From assembly GCF_034044635.1 (NCBI RefSeq), contig NZ_JAXCLX010000001.1, positions 1,550,001 through 1,614,000 of the forward strand: a stretch of 64,000 nucleotides of DNA. The letters run 5' to 3'. The translations under genes were made by a program, and so were the position numbers. This stretch comes from Dongia rigui (GTDB lineage: Bacteria; Pseudomonadota; Alphaproteobacteria; Dongiales; Dongiaceae). Below the pieces are notes generated by a model. The model was not told where the DNA came from. It did not search any database and saw nothing but the letters and a program-made list of their open reading frames with translations. Of the stretch, positions 43,721-53,061 are shown one piece after another (positions within the stretch are counted from its first letter, which is position 1; every line of letters begins with the position of its first letter).

Positions 43721-45655
43721 CTATTGCAGCCGGTTTTCGACGGGGCTCAGTTCCTTCGGGTTCTCTTCCCAGAAACTGTCCGGCTTGTAGAGGCCGAAAT
43801 GCGCCCCCGGCTCCCAGGACCAGATGCCCTTGGCCGGAACGTTGTGGAAGCCCTTGGCGACAATCACGGGCTGGGGGATATTGGCGACGGTACCGATGGT
43901 GAAGACCTGCTCGGACCAGATCTGCAGGATCTCGCCCCAGATTCCAGCCCGGGCCTGCGTGTCGGTCGATTCACGCCATGCCTTTAGCAAGGCGGCCAGC
44001 TTCTGCGCCTCGGGCAGGTCGATATCCGTGCCGTTCATGCCGCCGGTCTCGATATACTGGCCCCATTTTGGCCACATCAGCTGCTGCTGCGTCGAGGGGG
44101 CGAATTCCTGCGGACTCATGTCGGGGGTGGGCAGGCCGTTATCGACGCCAAAGAAGACCGACATGACGCTGTCGCCGGCAAAGACGCGATCGCGGAACAC
44201 TTCGCGCTGCGACGGCTTCACGAACATGTCGATGCCGATCTCGCGCCAGCTGTCCTTGATGAGTTCGAGGATGTCGGATTCCTCGGTCGACTCACCCGCC
44301 GTGTCGACGATGATTGTCATCCGCCGGCCATCGGGCAGGGTGCGGAAATTCTCGTCGTCGCGCTGGGTCAGGCCCATCTCGTCGAGCAGGCGGTTGGCGG
44401 TCGAGACGTCATAGCTCGACCACGCCGTCTGGTAATGCGGCTTGAACAGCGGCGACAGCGACTGGATCGTGTTGGCGCTTTCCTTGCCCAGACCGTAATA
44501 GATGGCCTGGTTGATTTCGTGACGGTCGATACCCAGCGAGAGGGCACGGCGGAAACGCACATCGCGGTTGACCGCGCGCCAGCCCTCATCGTTGCAGTTG
44601 AGGTTGGGGTAGAGCGCGAAATTGGAGCCGCGGCTGTCGTCCCACAGATAGAGCTTGAAGCGCCCGTTCTTTTCCGCCTGTTTCAGGAACGTATAGTTGT
44701 CGAAGCGGATGTAGCGCGCCTGGAGATCCGTTTCGCCGGCACCGGCCTTGGCCGGAATGAGCTTGCCCTCGGCCACATCAAAGACGACCTGGTCGAGATA
44801 GGGCAATTGCTGGCCCTGCGCATCGACCCGGTAGTAATAGGGATTGCGCACGAAGACCAGGCGGTCCGCCGGCGGCTTCACGCGCAGGACCCATGGATCG
44901 AGTGTCGGCAGCTTTGGATTGTCGTTGCGGTACTGATTGCCGCGCCGGTTGAGGAGCGCTGCCCAGCTCGGCTGGCCGCTGTCCTTCACCGCGGCCTCAA
45001 GCTCGGCCGGGTCGGCATATTTCTGATGGAATTTTTTGAGATATTTCGACGGCGCGTAGATGTAGAGCGGGCCGGCGGCGGCAAGCGCCGGCAGGAAATC
45101 CGTGTTGGCCTTGGACCAGCTATAGCGCACCGTCGTTTCGTCGATGATTTCGACCTTGGGCTTCTCGCCATCCACCAGCAGGATGCGCGGCGGGCCGGCC
45201 GGCATCAGATCGGCGTTGTTGGCGACATCTTCCCACCAGAAGCGGAAGTCCTCACTGGTGAAGGCCTTGCCGTTGGACCATCTGTGGCCCTTCCTGAGAT
45301 GGAAGGTGAAGATGCGGCCTTCCTGGACGTCGTAGCTTTCCAGCAGGTCCGGGACGATCTTGTACTGGCGGTCATAGCCGACGAGACGGGCGTAGGAATA
45401 GGCGACGAGGATGCGGCTGTCCTTGGGGCTCGCCATCAACATGCGCATCTCGCCGCCCTGGCGGCCAGGCTCGTCCATCGTGGCGACGGACGGGTGATCT
45501 GGCAGGCGTTCGTTCACCGGCGGCAGGTCGCCCTTGGCCTCGGCGTCCGCGAAGTAAGGCGGGCTCACATAGCTGCCGACTTCCGCCGCGGATGCCAGCG
45601 GTGCCATCAACGCCCATGCAGCCGCGAGACCGGCCGTCAGCAGGATCCTCTTCAT
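43721..45655 (-). CDS. Large substrate-binding protein (SBP family 5)
   Basis: A 644-residue periplasmic protein with a signal peptide ending ASAAE near residue 25. FTFHLRKGHRWSNGKAFTSE and DVRFRRALSLGIDRHEINQA are the hallmarks of family-5 (Dpp/Opp/AgpA) binding proteins. It is longer than DppA (~535), resembling the larger opine/alpha-galactoside group. The start at 45655 ([10 protein letters not shown]) overlaps the ATPase stop. The ligand could be a peptide, oligosaccharide or opine. Confidence 0.9.
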   Translation of the reverse strand: MKRILLTAGLAAAWALMAPLASAAEVGSYVSPPYFADAEAKGDLPPVNERLPDHPSVATMDEPGRQGGEMRMLMASPKDSRILVAYSYARLVGYDRQYKIVPDLLESYDVQEGRIFTFHLRKGHRWSNGKAFTSEDFRFWWEDVANNADLMPAGPPRILLVDGEKPKVEIIDETTVRYSWSKANTDFLPALAAAGPLYIYAPSKYLKKFHQKYADPAELEAAVKDSGQPSWAALLNRRGNQYRNDNPKLPTLDPWVLRVKPPADRLVFVRNPYYYRVDAQGQQLPYLDQVVFDVAEGKLIPAKAGAGETDLQARYIRFDNYTFLKQAEKNGRFKLYLWDDSRGSNFALYPNLNCNDEGWRAVNRDVRFRRALSLGIDRHEINQAIYYGLGKESANTIQSLSPLFKPHYQTAWSSYDVSTANRLLDEMGLTQRDDENFRTLPDGRRMTIIVDTAGESTEESDILELIKDSWREIGIDMFVKPSQREVFRDRVFAGDSVMSVFFGVDNGLPTPDMSPQEFAPSTQQQLMWPKWGQYIETGGMNGTDIDLPEAQKLAALLKAWRESTDTQARAGIWGEILQIWSEQVFTIGTVANIPQPVIVAKGFHNVPAKGIWSWEPGAHFGLYKPDSFWEENPKELSPVENRLQ

Positions 45656-47556
45656 GCTGCAATGCTCCGGATCGAGAGCGCGGCGCGCACCCAATGCCCA
45701 TTGCCGATATCGACCAGGGTCGGCTGATTGTCGGCGTCGATCGTGAAAGGTGCGGCCCAAGCCGATGGCAGCGAGGTCTTGCCTTCCATGACGCGGTTGA
45801 AATCGAGCGGATTGTCGAGCGACGGGTTGGGCACGGCGGCGAGCAACGCCTTGGTATAGGGATGGACCGGGTTGCGGAACAATTCGGCGGTGGGCGCCAG
45901 TTCCACCACGCGCCCGGCGCACATCACCATGATGCGGTCGGCGACGTAATCGACCACCGCCAGATTGTGCGAGATGAAGATGTAGGTGAGGCCCAGCTTG
46001 GCCTTCAAATCTCGCAATAAATTGAGGACCTGGGCCTGGATCGAGACGTCGAGTGCCGAGACAGGCTCGTCACAGATGATGAGATCGGGCCTGAGGGCCA
46101 GCGCGCGGGCGATGCCGATGCGCTGGCGCTGGCCACCGGAGAAGCTGTGCGGATAGCGGCGCAGATGCCGGATATCGAGGCCGACCAGTGCCATCAACTC
46201 CTTGACCATCTCCTTGCGCGATTCCGGCGTGCCGACATTATGGATGACCAATGGCTCGCTGATGATATCAAACACCGTCATGCGCGGATTGAGCGAGCCG
46301 ATCGGATCCTGGAACACGAACTGCACGCGCTTGCGGTATTCGGCGAGGTCCGCGGCCTTCATGTGCCGCACGTCGAGCGAGCGGCCGCGGTCGTTGAAGC
46401 GGATCTCCCCGCTATCGGGCGACAGCGCCTTCATGATGATCTTGGAAAGCGTGGTCTTGCCGCAGCCGGATTCACCCACGAGCCCCAAGCACTCGCCGCG
46501 CTGCACGTCGAAACTGACATCCGAGACGGCCATCACCGATTTTTGCGACGGTCCGGAAAAGAAGCCGCTTTTGCGTATCGTAAAAGCCTTGGACACATGG
46601 CTGACGCTGAGCAGCGGCCCGGCCTCGTCGGCATTCTGCGGCCAGGGTTTCTTGTCGGCAAAGAGCGGCCCGGCTTCGCTCTTGATCTCGCGAATGGGGA
46701 CCAGGCGCTCGTCCGCGCGCATGCCGAAGCGCGGCACGGCGTGGAGCAGCGCCTTCAGATAGGGGTGTTCCGGCGCCCGGAAAATATCTTCGACCGATCC
46801 CGATTCCATCACCTCGCCCTGATACATCACCACCACTTCATCGGCGATGTTGGCGACGACGCCGAGATCATGCGTGATCATCAGCATGGCCATGCCGAGT
46901 TCGGATTGCAGATCGGCCATCAATTTCAGTATCTGCGCCTGGATGGTGACATCGAGCGCCGTGGTCGGCTCGTCGGCGATGAGCAAGGCCGGCTTGCACA
47001 CCAGTGCCATCGCGATCATCGCGCGCTGCCGCAGGCCCCCGGAAAGCTCGAAGGGATAGGTCTTGAGCGCCCGCTCCGGGTCCGGGAAGCCGACCGCGCG
47101 CAGCATCGCGGCGACGCGCTCCTTGCCTTCGGCGTCGGACATTTTCGAGTGCAGGTGCAGCGCCTCGCAGATCTGATGCCCGATCGTGTGGACGGGCGAG
47201 AGCGAGGTCATCGGTTCCTGGAAGATGATCGAGATCGAGCCGCCACGAATGGCGCGCATCTCCGGACCGTTGCGGTCAAGCTTGGCGATGTCGACGATGC
47301 CGCCCTTGGCGCCCCAATCGCCGCCGCTGCCAGCGCGCCGGTCGAACAGAATTTCGCCCGAGCGGATCGCGGCCGATTTCGGCAGCAGGCCCATGATCGC
47401 CTGCGCGCAGACCGATTTGCCGGAGCCGGATTCGCCCACCAGGGCCACGGTCTTGCCGGCGGGCACGCGAAAACTGGCGCCGCGCACGGCATGGACGTTG
47501 CCGCCTTCCAGCGCAAAATCCACCGCCAGATTGCGGACGGAGAGCAGATCGGTCAT
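45652..47556 (-). CDS. Fused double ATPase of the importer (DppD-DppF type)
   Basis: A 634-residue protein with two complete ABC domains. The N-terminal half has [27 protein letters not shown] and [12 protein letters not shown]; the C-terminal half has [27 protein letters not shown] and [12 protein letters not shown]. Both end with the Opp/Dpp C-terminal HPYxKALL sequence. A single fused protein replaces the usual DppD and DppF. It overlaps the genes on both sides by four bases. Confidence 0.94.
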   Translation of the reverse strand: MTDLLSVRNLAVDFALEGGNVHAVRGASFRVPAGKTVALVGESGSGKSVCAQAIMGLLPKSAAIRSGEILFDRRAGSGGDWGAKGGIVDIAKLDRNGPEMRAIRGGSISIIFQEPMTSLSPVHTIGHQICEALHLHSKMSDAEGKERVAAMLRAVGFPDPERALKTYPFELSGGLRQRAMIAMALVCKPALLIADEPTTALDVTIQAQILKLMADLQSELGMAMLMITHDLGVVANIADEVVVMYQGEVMESGSVEDIFRAPEHPYLKALLHAVPRFGMRADERLVPIREIKSEAGPLFADKKPWPQNADEAGPLLSVSHVSKAFTIRKSGFFSGPSQKSVMAVSDVSFDVQRGECLGLVGESGCGKTTLSKIIMKALSPDSGEIRFNDRGRSLDVRHMKAADLAEYRKRVQFVFQDPIGSLNPRMTVFDIISEPLVIHNVGTPESRKEMVKELMALVGLDIRHLRRYPHSFSGGQRQRIGIARALALRPDLIICDEPVSALDVSIQAQVLNLLRDLKAKLGLTYIFISHNLAVVDYVADRIMVMCAGRVVELAPTAELFRNPVHPYTKALLAAVPNPSLDNPLDFNRVMEGKTSLPSAWAAPFTIDADNQPTLVDIGNGHWVRAALSIRSIAA

Positions 47557-48047
47557 GCCGGCACCTCGATTCCCAGCGACAGCAGGTTATGCGCCGTATA
47601 GGCATCGACCAGGACGCCGTTTTGCTTGGCGACGAGGGCCGCCTTGGTGACCAGGCTCTGGAAATGCGGCAGATCGGAATCGACGCTGATGGTGCTCCCA
47701 TTCCCCGATTTCAGCTTCAACGTCATCCAGCCCCCCTTATTGCGCCCCAGCACGGATCGTACCGCGTAAAAGCGCAAACTCAACCCTTTGAGGTCTTGCC
47801 AGGCGATGAAACGGGACATCCAGGGCCCGGAACGGATGCCATCTTCACCGACTGTGATGCGCGTCACATGCCGATTGGCCGCGTTGCCGGTGACGATGAC
47901 GAAGAAGGCCGCAAGACCGCAGAAAAACCAGAAGATGCCGGTACCCATTTCGGTGGCGGACAATATCTGGACGGATGCGGCAAGGCCCAGAACTCCCAGA
48001 AGGTAATCCTTGACCAATGCCGAGAGCGGATACCGGAACTCAAGCAT
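47553..48047 (-). CDS. Small membrane protein with PH-like domain, upstream of the importer
   Basis: A 164-residue protein. Two hydrophobic segments near the N-terminus (about 12-30 and 35-52) are followed by a soluble part with TVGEDGIRSGPWMSRFIAWQ, reminiscent of bacterial PH-like (bPH) domains. I do not recognise a specific family. Its stop overlaps the ATPase start, so it belongs to the importer operon; a 33-base gap separates it from the deacetylase gene upstream. A role in regulating the transporter is conceivable but unproven. Confidence 0.75.
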   Translation of the reverse strand: MLEFRYPLSALVKDYLLGVLGLAASVQILSATEMGTGIFWFFCGLAAFFVIVTGNAANRHVTRITVGEDGIRSGPWMSRFIAWQDLKGLSLRFYAVRSVLGRNKGGWMTLKLKSGNGSTISVDSDLPHFQSLVTKAALVAKQNGVLVDAYTAHNLLSLGIEVPA

Positions 48048-48080
48048 GGAACGCCAACCCCTAACCCCATTTTCGCCGCT

Positions 48081-48884
48081 TCAAGGCAACGGCCACAAGG
48101 CGCGGGGATCCTGGAATACACCCAGTTCCCCCCGCCGGGCGAGCCAATCTTGCAGGTTCTCAAGAAATCGCCAAGTGGCGGTATCATGAACGAGGTGATG
48201 GGTGAGGATTCCGGTGGGCAGGCCGGGGTCAACGACGCCCTGGCGCCGTGCCGACAGATGGGCCACCAGCCAACCCAAAGCCGGCTCCGCGCCCACGAAG
48301 CCCCGGGTGCCGCGCCAGTCAATGACATCGATCTGGGTGTTAATTTCGCGAAACGGGGGAAGTCGCGGCAGTTCCGGGGTCTTTGCCACATAGGGAAACG
48401 CGTCGAACCGGCTCACGCCGTGAAAGCCCAGGCGCAGCAGCAATTCCAAAGCAGGCGCGCCAATCCGGTTCCAGGGCGGGGTCAGGACCGGCAGCACGTC
48501 CGGCCCCAAGGTGTCGCGCAGGAAGGTGGCGGCGACGGTGAGGGCCAGTTCGATCTCGCCCAAGGCGCGGGTCGCCGGAAACTCGCTTTTCTTGGCGCCT
48601 GCCGGGGCATGGTTAAGATGCCCGACGCCGTGTTGCAGCACCCGCACCTGCCCCCAGTTCCGCAGATAGGGGCCGAGCCGTTCCTGTAAGGGCCGCTCCA
48701 GCGCCATCGGAATGACGGCCAATGCCAGCGGCACCCGCGCCACGCGGCGCAACTCATCGAGGGCCGGGGTTACATCGACGGCGTCGTCATCCCGCCACCA
48801 CAGGGTGGGCTGACGATCATCCGCGCGCCACAGGTCCCATTCACGGGCCAGCGCATCCCAATCCGCCACGGGCTTATCCGCCAT
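48081..48884 (-). CDS. NodB-fold polysaccharide-deacetylase-like protein
   Basis: A 267-residue protein resembling NodB-fold deacetylases: metal Asp pair in WWRDDDAVDV, histidines in LQHGVGHLNH and the TPPWNRIG motif. It probably removes an acyl group from a sugar of the glycan made by the neighbouring glycosyltransferases. The start at 48884 (MADKPVADWD) overlaps the upstream glycosyltransferase stop; a GTG at 48893 is an alternative. Confidence 0.8.
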   Translation of the reverse strand: MADKPVADWDALAREWDLWRADDRQPTLWWRDDDAVDVTPALDELRRVARVPLALAVIPMALERPLQERLGPYLRNWGQVRVLQHGVGHLNHAPAGAKKSEFPATRALGEIELALTVAATFLRDTLGPDVLPVLTPPWNRIGAPALELLLRLGFHGVSRFDAFPYVAKTPELPRLPPFREINTQIDVIDWRGTRGFVGAEPALGWLVAHLSARRQGVVDPGLPTGILTHHLVHDTATWRFLENLQDWLARRGELGVFQDPRALWPLP

Positions 48885-50043
48885 GCTGACCACGTTTTTT
48901 CACCAGGGCGGCCAGCGTGATCTCGGCCGAATGCCGCGCTCCGTCGAGATCGAGGTCCATCGGCAGCGCCCCCGCCTGCGCCCGGCGCGTCAGGGTTGCC
49001 GCCAGCAGGGCCGGGTCGAGATTGTCGCCATCCAGCATGTCGAGCGCACCGCGTTCGGCGAGCAGCGCTGCGCGCAAGGCCTGCTCGCTTTCCTGCCCCT
49101 CCGCAAAGGGGATGATGACCGCCGGCGTGCGCAATGCCAGCAACTCCATCACCGTGTTGTAGCCGCCCTGGCTCAAGGATACATGGCAGGACGCCAGCAA
49201 TAGGGTGAAGTCGGCGCGAAAGCGATCGGCGACGATGCCGGGATCGATCCGCGCCGCTTCCTCGAGCAACGCAAAATCCGCATCTGGCAGGTTGCGCCCG
49301 GCGACGAAGCGCCAGGGCCGTTCCTTCAAAGTGGAGAGACGCCGCGCCGCCAGGGCCGCCTTGAACAGCGGGCCGCCCACGGCGCCGCCACCGGCCGAGA
49401 CCAGCACCTCGCCATTGGCCCGATCGGCCGCCGGGACCGCTGCCGGTCTTTCGACCACATAACCGGTATAGGTGAGCTTGTCGGCAATGGATGGGGCGCG
49501 CGGAAAGGTACGCTCGAACGGCACCAGGCGCGGATCGCCATGCACCAGCACCAGGTCGAAGTAGCGCCGCACCAGATCCGCCGCCTCGAGCACGCGGTCG
49601 TCGCGGCCCTTGTCGACCAGGATGTCGCGCACGGAGCTCACCACCAACAGGCCGCCATTCTGCGCCCAATAGACCAGCGGCAGCAGCTCGAAGCGGAATT
49701 GACGGCGGCCGAAGGGATACATTTCGATGATGAGCGCATCGGGCTTGAAGGCCGCGGTCTCCTTCAGCAGCAATTCGCGGCGCCGGTCCTTCCACTCGCT
49801 GTCGATGACGCGGCCACTTTCGTCGAGCAGCGCGGAAAAGGCCGAATCGGCGGCAAGACAGGGCGGCAGCTGCAGCACCTGCGCTGCGCCGAAATCGACA
49901 TCGGCGACCTTGATCCCACCGGAGAGGACCAGGACCTTGGCACCGACCCCGCTCAAGGCGCGGGCCAGCGCCGCCGCCCGGCGCAGATGACCGATGCCGA
50001 GCAGGTGCTGGACATAAAGGGCGATGCGCGGTGCCTCAGCCAT
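48874..50043 (-). CDS. Predicted GT-B glycosyltransferase (COG4671/MurG-like), member 1
   Basis: A 389-residue protein starting with RIALYVQHLLGIGHLRRAAA, the GHLRR motif of the COG4671 predicted glycosyltransferases, and with CHVSLSQGGYNTVMELLALR near residue 280, a MurG-like nucleotide-sugar site. Donor and acceptor are unknown. It is related to the protein at 53062 in the same cluster, with overlaps on both sides. Confidence 0.82.
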   Translation of the reverse strand: MAEAPRIALYVQHLLGIGHLRRAAALARALSGVGAKVLVLSGGIKVADVDFGAAQVLQLPPCLAADSAFSALLDESGRVIDSEWKDRRRELLLKETAAFKPDALIIEMYPFGRRQFRFELLPLVYWAQNGGLLVVSSVRDILVDKGRDDRVLEAADLVRRYFDLVLVHGDPRLVPFERTFPRAPSIADKLTYTGYVVERPAAVPAADRANGEVLVSAGGGAVGGPLFKAALAARRLSTLKERPWRFVAGRNLPDADFALLEEAARIDPGIVADRFRADFTLLLASCHVSLSQGGYNTVMELLALRTPAVIIPFAEGQESEQALRAALLAERGALDMLDGDNLDPALLAATLTRRAQAGALPMDLDLDGARHSAEITLAALVKKRGQHGG

Positions 50044-50635
50044 GGTGACCCAGATCGATATTCAGTTCGACGACATCTGGCCTGCCGTCACTACCCAGGT
50101 GAAAGAGATGCGCGCGGCCGTCCTTCAATTTGACCGGCGGCTTTTCCGTCATTTGCCAACCGGTGGCAAGGGCATAGAGCGCCCGCTGCACCGCCTTGTG
50201 GCTGACCAGCACGACATCGCGTCCCTCCCCGCAAAGACGCGAGAGCAAGGGCAAGAGACGCTGCTGCACCTCGCGCGGGCTTTCTCCATTGGGCGCACGG
50301 AAATCGAGGCCCATCGCCTCGCGACTTTCGGCGTCGGACCCCGGTGCCCCGCGCAGGGCATCGAGACTCTGTCCTTCCCAATCGCCGAAGCTCATCTCGC
50401 GCAAGGCCGGTTCGATCTCGGCGGTTGCGGTGGGAAAGAGGATCGCCGCCGTCTCCCGCGCGCGGGTCAAGGGGCTGGTGAGCACGCGCCAATCCTGCCA
50501 GTCCGCCGGCACGGACCAGCTGGCGGCAGCGATGCGCCCTTCCGGGCCGAGGCCGATATCGGTCCGCCCCTGCAAGCGCTTCTCGACATTCCATTTGGTC
50601 GGCGCATGGCGAATGATCGCGCAGCGCACGCTCAT
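50036..50635 (-). CDS. Histidine phosphatase superfamily protein
   Basis: A 199-residue phosphoglycerate-mutase-like phosphatase. The nucleophile is His10 in AIIRHAPTKWN (RHA instead of RHG), then LTRARETAAI, a central Glu in MSFGDWEGQS and the second His in VVLVSHKAVQRAL. It sits between two glycosyltransferases with overlapping ends, so it may dephosphorylate a sugar or lipid-linked intermediate. Confidence 0.88.
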   Translation of the reverse strand: MSVRCAIIRHAPTKWNVEKRLQGRTDIGLGPEGRIAAASWSVPADWQDWRVLTSPLTRARETAAILFPTATAEIEPALREMSFGDWEGQSLDALRGAPGSDAESREAMGLDFRAPNGESPREVQQRLLPLLSRLCGEGRDVVLVSHKAVQRALYALATGWQMTEKPPVKLKDGRAHLFHLGSDGRPDVVELNIDLGHHG

Positions 50636-51783
50636 GTGGTCACCTTTTCACCAGTGACTTTCTCAAGCGTCTTCTTCAGCGTCGCGGCGGCCGCGGCGAT
50701 ATCGTGGAACTTGCGCGCATGCGCGGCGGTCACCAGGCGGATGGGGGCCATTTCCCGCTCCAGCGCGAAATCGACATCGGCGGCGAAGGCCGTGGTGTCG
50801 CCGGGTGCCGACAGCCAGCCGGTCTCGCCATCCGCCACGATGCCGGGAACACCACCGGAGGCACCGGCGATGACCGGCGTGCCGCAGGCCTGCGCCTCAA
50901 GGAGCGCCATGCCGAAGGCTTCGTTGATCGCCGGCCAGACGAAGAGATCGGCACTGGCATAAATCTCGGGAAGGTGTTCAGCCGGCTTCTGCCTCAGCCA
51001 GACCACGCGCTTGGCGATCGGCGTGAAAGCCGCCTCGACCTCGGCCCTTGCCGGCCCGTCGCCCACCACCAGCACCTGATAGGCCCGGGTCACATGCCGC
51101 AATGCCTCGGCCAATGCGTGGTAGGAGGCGAGCTTGTCGCCCTTGCGCATCATGCCCACGGCCAGCAGCCAGGGCATATCGGGATCGAGCCGGTACTGCT
51201 GCGAGAGTTTGAGGCGCCCCAGTCCCCGGTCCGGCCCGCGCGGATTGCCGGCAAGAAAGGCATCGATATCGAGAAAGGGCGGCAGGTCGATCAATTTCTT
51301 GGCAGCGACAATGCCGTGCAGGCATTCCTTGTCGACGGGATTGAGACAGAAGATCGCCGCGGCCTGCTTCATCGCTGCCTCGGCGGCGTCATGCGAGAAG
51401 AGGAACGGGCCCTTAGCGCGCTTTGGCGCATGGCTTGCCTCGGCCACCAGATAAGGAATGTCGAGGGCGGAGGCGACCTCTGGCCCGATCCAATCCACCG
51501 CCTTGTAATAGAGATGATAGGTGAGCCAGGCCCGGGGCCGCGCCGCCTTGGGCAGCTTCCTGTATTTGGCAATGAGCCGCGCCGCCGTGGCCTTGCCCTT
51601 GGCGGCGAATTTCTTCTGCTCGGCCAGGCTGTCGCCACTGAGGCGTGATCGAAGGCGGCTGGCGATAACCGGCGTGAAGCCACCCCGGCGCAATGCCGCC
51701 AACAGCAGCCGCCCCACGGTACGGTCACCGGAGGGATCGGGATGATCGGGGGCCTTCAAAGGCGCATAAAAGGCGATTTTCAT
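50632..51783 (-). CDS. Family-4 glycosyltransferase, member A
   Basis: A 383-residue GT4. The C-terminal donor site is FVWPAINEAFGMALLEAQAC followed by GTPVIAGASGGVPGIV. The N-terminal domain is MKIAFYAPLKAPDHPDPSGD. It overlaps the phosphatase start by four bases. It likely transfers a sugar in the synthesis of an envelope glycan or glycolipid. Confidence 0.9.
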   Translation of the reverse strand: MKIAFYAPLKAPDHPDPSGDRTVGRLLLAALRRGGFTPVIASRLRSRLSGDSLAEQKKFAAKGKATAARLIAKYRKLPKAARPRAWLTYHLYYKAVDWIGPEVASALDIPYLVAEASHAPKRAKGPFLFSHDAAEAAMKQAAAIFCLNPVDKECLHGIVAAKKLIDLPPFLDIDAFLAGNPRGPDRGLGRLKLSQQYRLDPDMPWLLAVGMMRKGDKLASYHALAEALRHVTRAYQVLVVGDGPARAEVEAAFTPIAKRVVWLRQKPAEHLPEIYASADLFVWPAINEAFGMALLEAQACGTPVIAGASGGVPGIVADGETGWLSAPGDTTAFAADVDFALEREMAPIRLVTAAHARKFHDIAAAAATLKKTLEKVTGEKVTT

Positions 51784-51831
51784 GGCCCGGATGGTGCCCT
51801 TGCGATGCGGCCAGGGTCCAGGAAAAAGTGA

Positions 51832-53046
51832 TTAGCGGAGGTCCATGCAGAAGCGCCGGTCGAGATCGTTGATGCCGGCATCCATGGCGAAATGGGCGTG
51901 GAGGCGCTCAAAGCCGGCATCGGCAAGGTGCTGGCGCCGCGCGGGGTCGCTGATGAGGGATTGCAGCGCGTTTGAAAGAGCTGCCGGATCTTCCGGCGGC
52001 ACGAGGAGGCCGGTTTCGCCGTCACGGATCAGTTCGGGAATGCCGGAGATATTGGTGGCGATGCAAGCGAGGCGCTGGCTTTGCGCTTCCATCAGGACAT
52101 TAGGGAGGCCATCGCGGTCGCCATCGGCGGCGATCTGGGCGGCCAGCACGAAGAGATCGGAGCGGCGATAGGCGGCGAGCACTTGTTCCTGCGGCAAGGC
52201 GCCCAGCCACTGGATGCGCGCGGCGATGCCCAATGTCTCGGCCTGGGCCTTGAGCGCTCCATCGAGTGGACCGCCGCCGATATGGGTGAGGCGCCAATCG
52301 CTTGTCGGCGGCAGCTGCGCCAGGGCATCGAGCAGCGTCGGATAGCCCTTCTTCTCGACCAGGCGGCCGACGGACAGTATCTCGACCGGGCCTGTGCGGG
52401 CATCGCGCGGCGGCGGTTCCGGGAAGCGGCGGAAATCGAGACCGTGATAGACCAGCGCCACCTTGGCCTTGTCGTCGACCAGGGTCTCAAGATGGGCATG
52501 CCCGCTGGCCGTGCAGGTCACCAGCCAGTCGAGGCTTTGGAGCTTTTCGCGCTTGTCCCATTCGGGTGAGGTCCAGATATCCTTGGCATGGGCCGAGCAG
52601 GACCAGGGGGTGCCGGCCATCAGATGGGCGTAATAGGCGACCGCCGCCGGCGTGTGCATGAAATGGGCATGGAGGCGCACGGTATCGGCCGGCATTTCCG
52701 CCACCAGCACGCAGGCCTGGCCGAAACGGCGGCCGCGATTGGGTGTCGGATCGCGGATGAGGTCTTTCAGCCATTGCCACAGGGCGCGGCCAAATCCAGG
52801 GAGACGCACGGCACGCAACAGTCCACGAAAGACGCGCCCCGGCTCCTGATAGAGATATTCCGGCAGGTAGGTGACCTTTGCCTTGATCTCGTCATGAACC
52901 GGATGGCGGTACTTGTCGGTCGGGAAGCGCAGGCTCCAGATTTCCAATGGAATGCCGCGTTGCTCCAACGCTTTGATCTCTTGCGCGATGAAGGTTTCGG
53001 AAAGGCGCGGATAGCCTTTCAGCAGGAAAAGGATTTTGCCGGTCAC
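51832..53046 (-). CDS. Family-4 glycosyltransferase, member B
   Basis: A 404-residue GT4 with IEILSVGRLVEKKGYPTLLD-type nucleotide-sugar domain, SDLFVLAAQIAADGDRDGLP and NVLMEAQSQRLACIATNISG at the donor site. It resembles colanic-acid-type transferases. It begins 15 bases after the COG4671-like gene and is followed by a 48-base gap. Confidence 0.9.
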   Translation of the reverse strand: MTGKILFLLKGYPRLSETFIAQEIKALEQRGIPLEIWSLRFPTDKYRHPVHDEIKAKVTYLPEYLYQEPGRVFRGLLRAVRLPGFGRALWQWLKDLIRDPTPNRGRRFGQACVLVAEMPADTVRLHAHFMHTPAAVAYYAHLMAGTPWSCSAHAKDIWTSPEWDKREKLQSLDWLVTCTASGHAHLETLVDDKAKVALVYHGLDFRRFPEPPPRDARTGPVEILSVGRLVEKKGYPTLLDALAQLPPTSDWRLTHIGGGPLDGALKAQAETLGIAARIQWLGALPQEQVLAAYRRSDLFVLAAQIAADGDRDGLPNVLMEAQSQRLACIATNISGIPELIRDGETGLLVPPEDPAALSNALQSLISDPARRQHLADAGFERLHAHFAMDAGINDLDRRFCMDLR

Positions 53047-53061
53047 AGGATCAGTCGAAAG

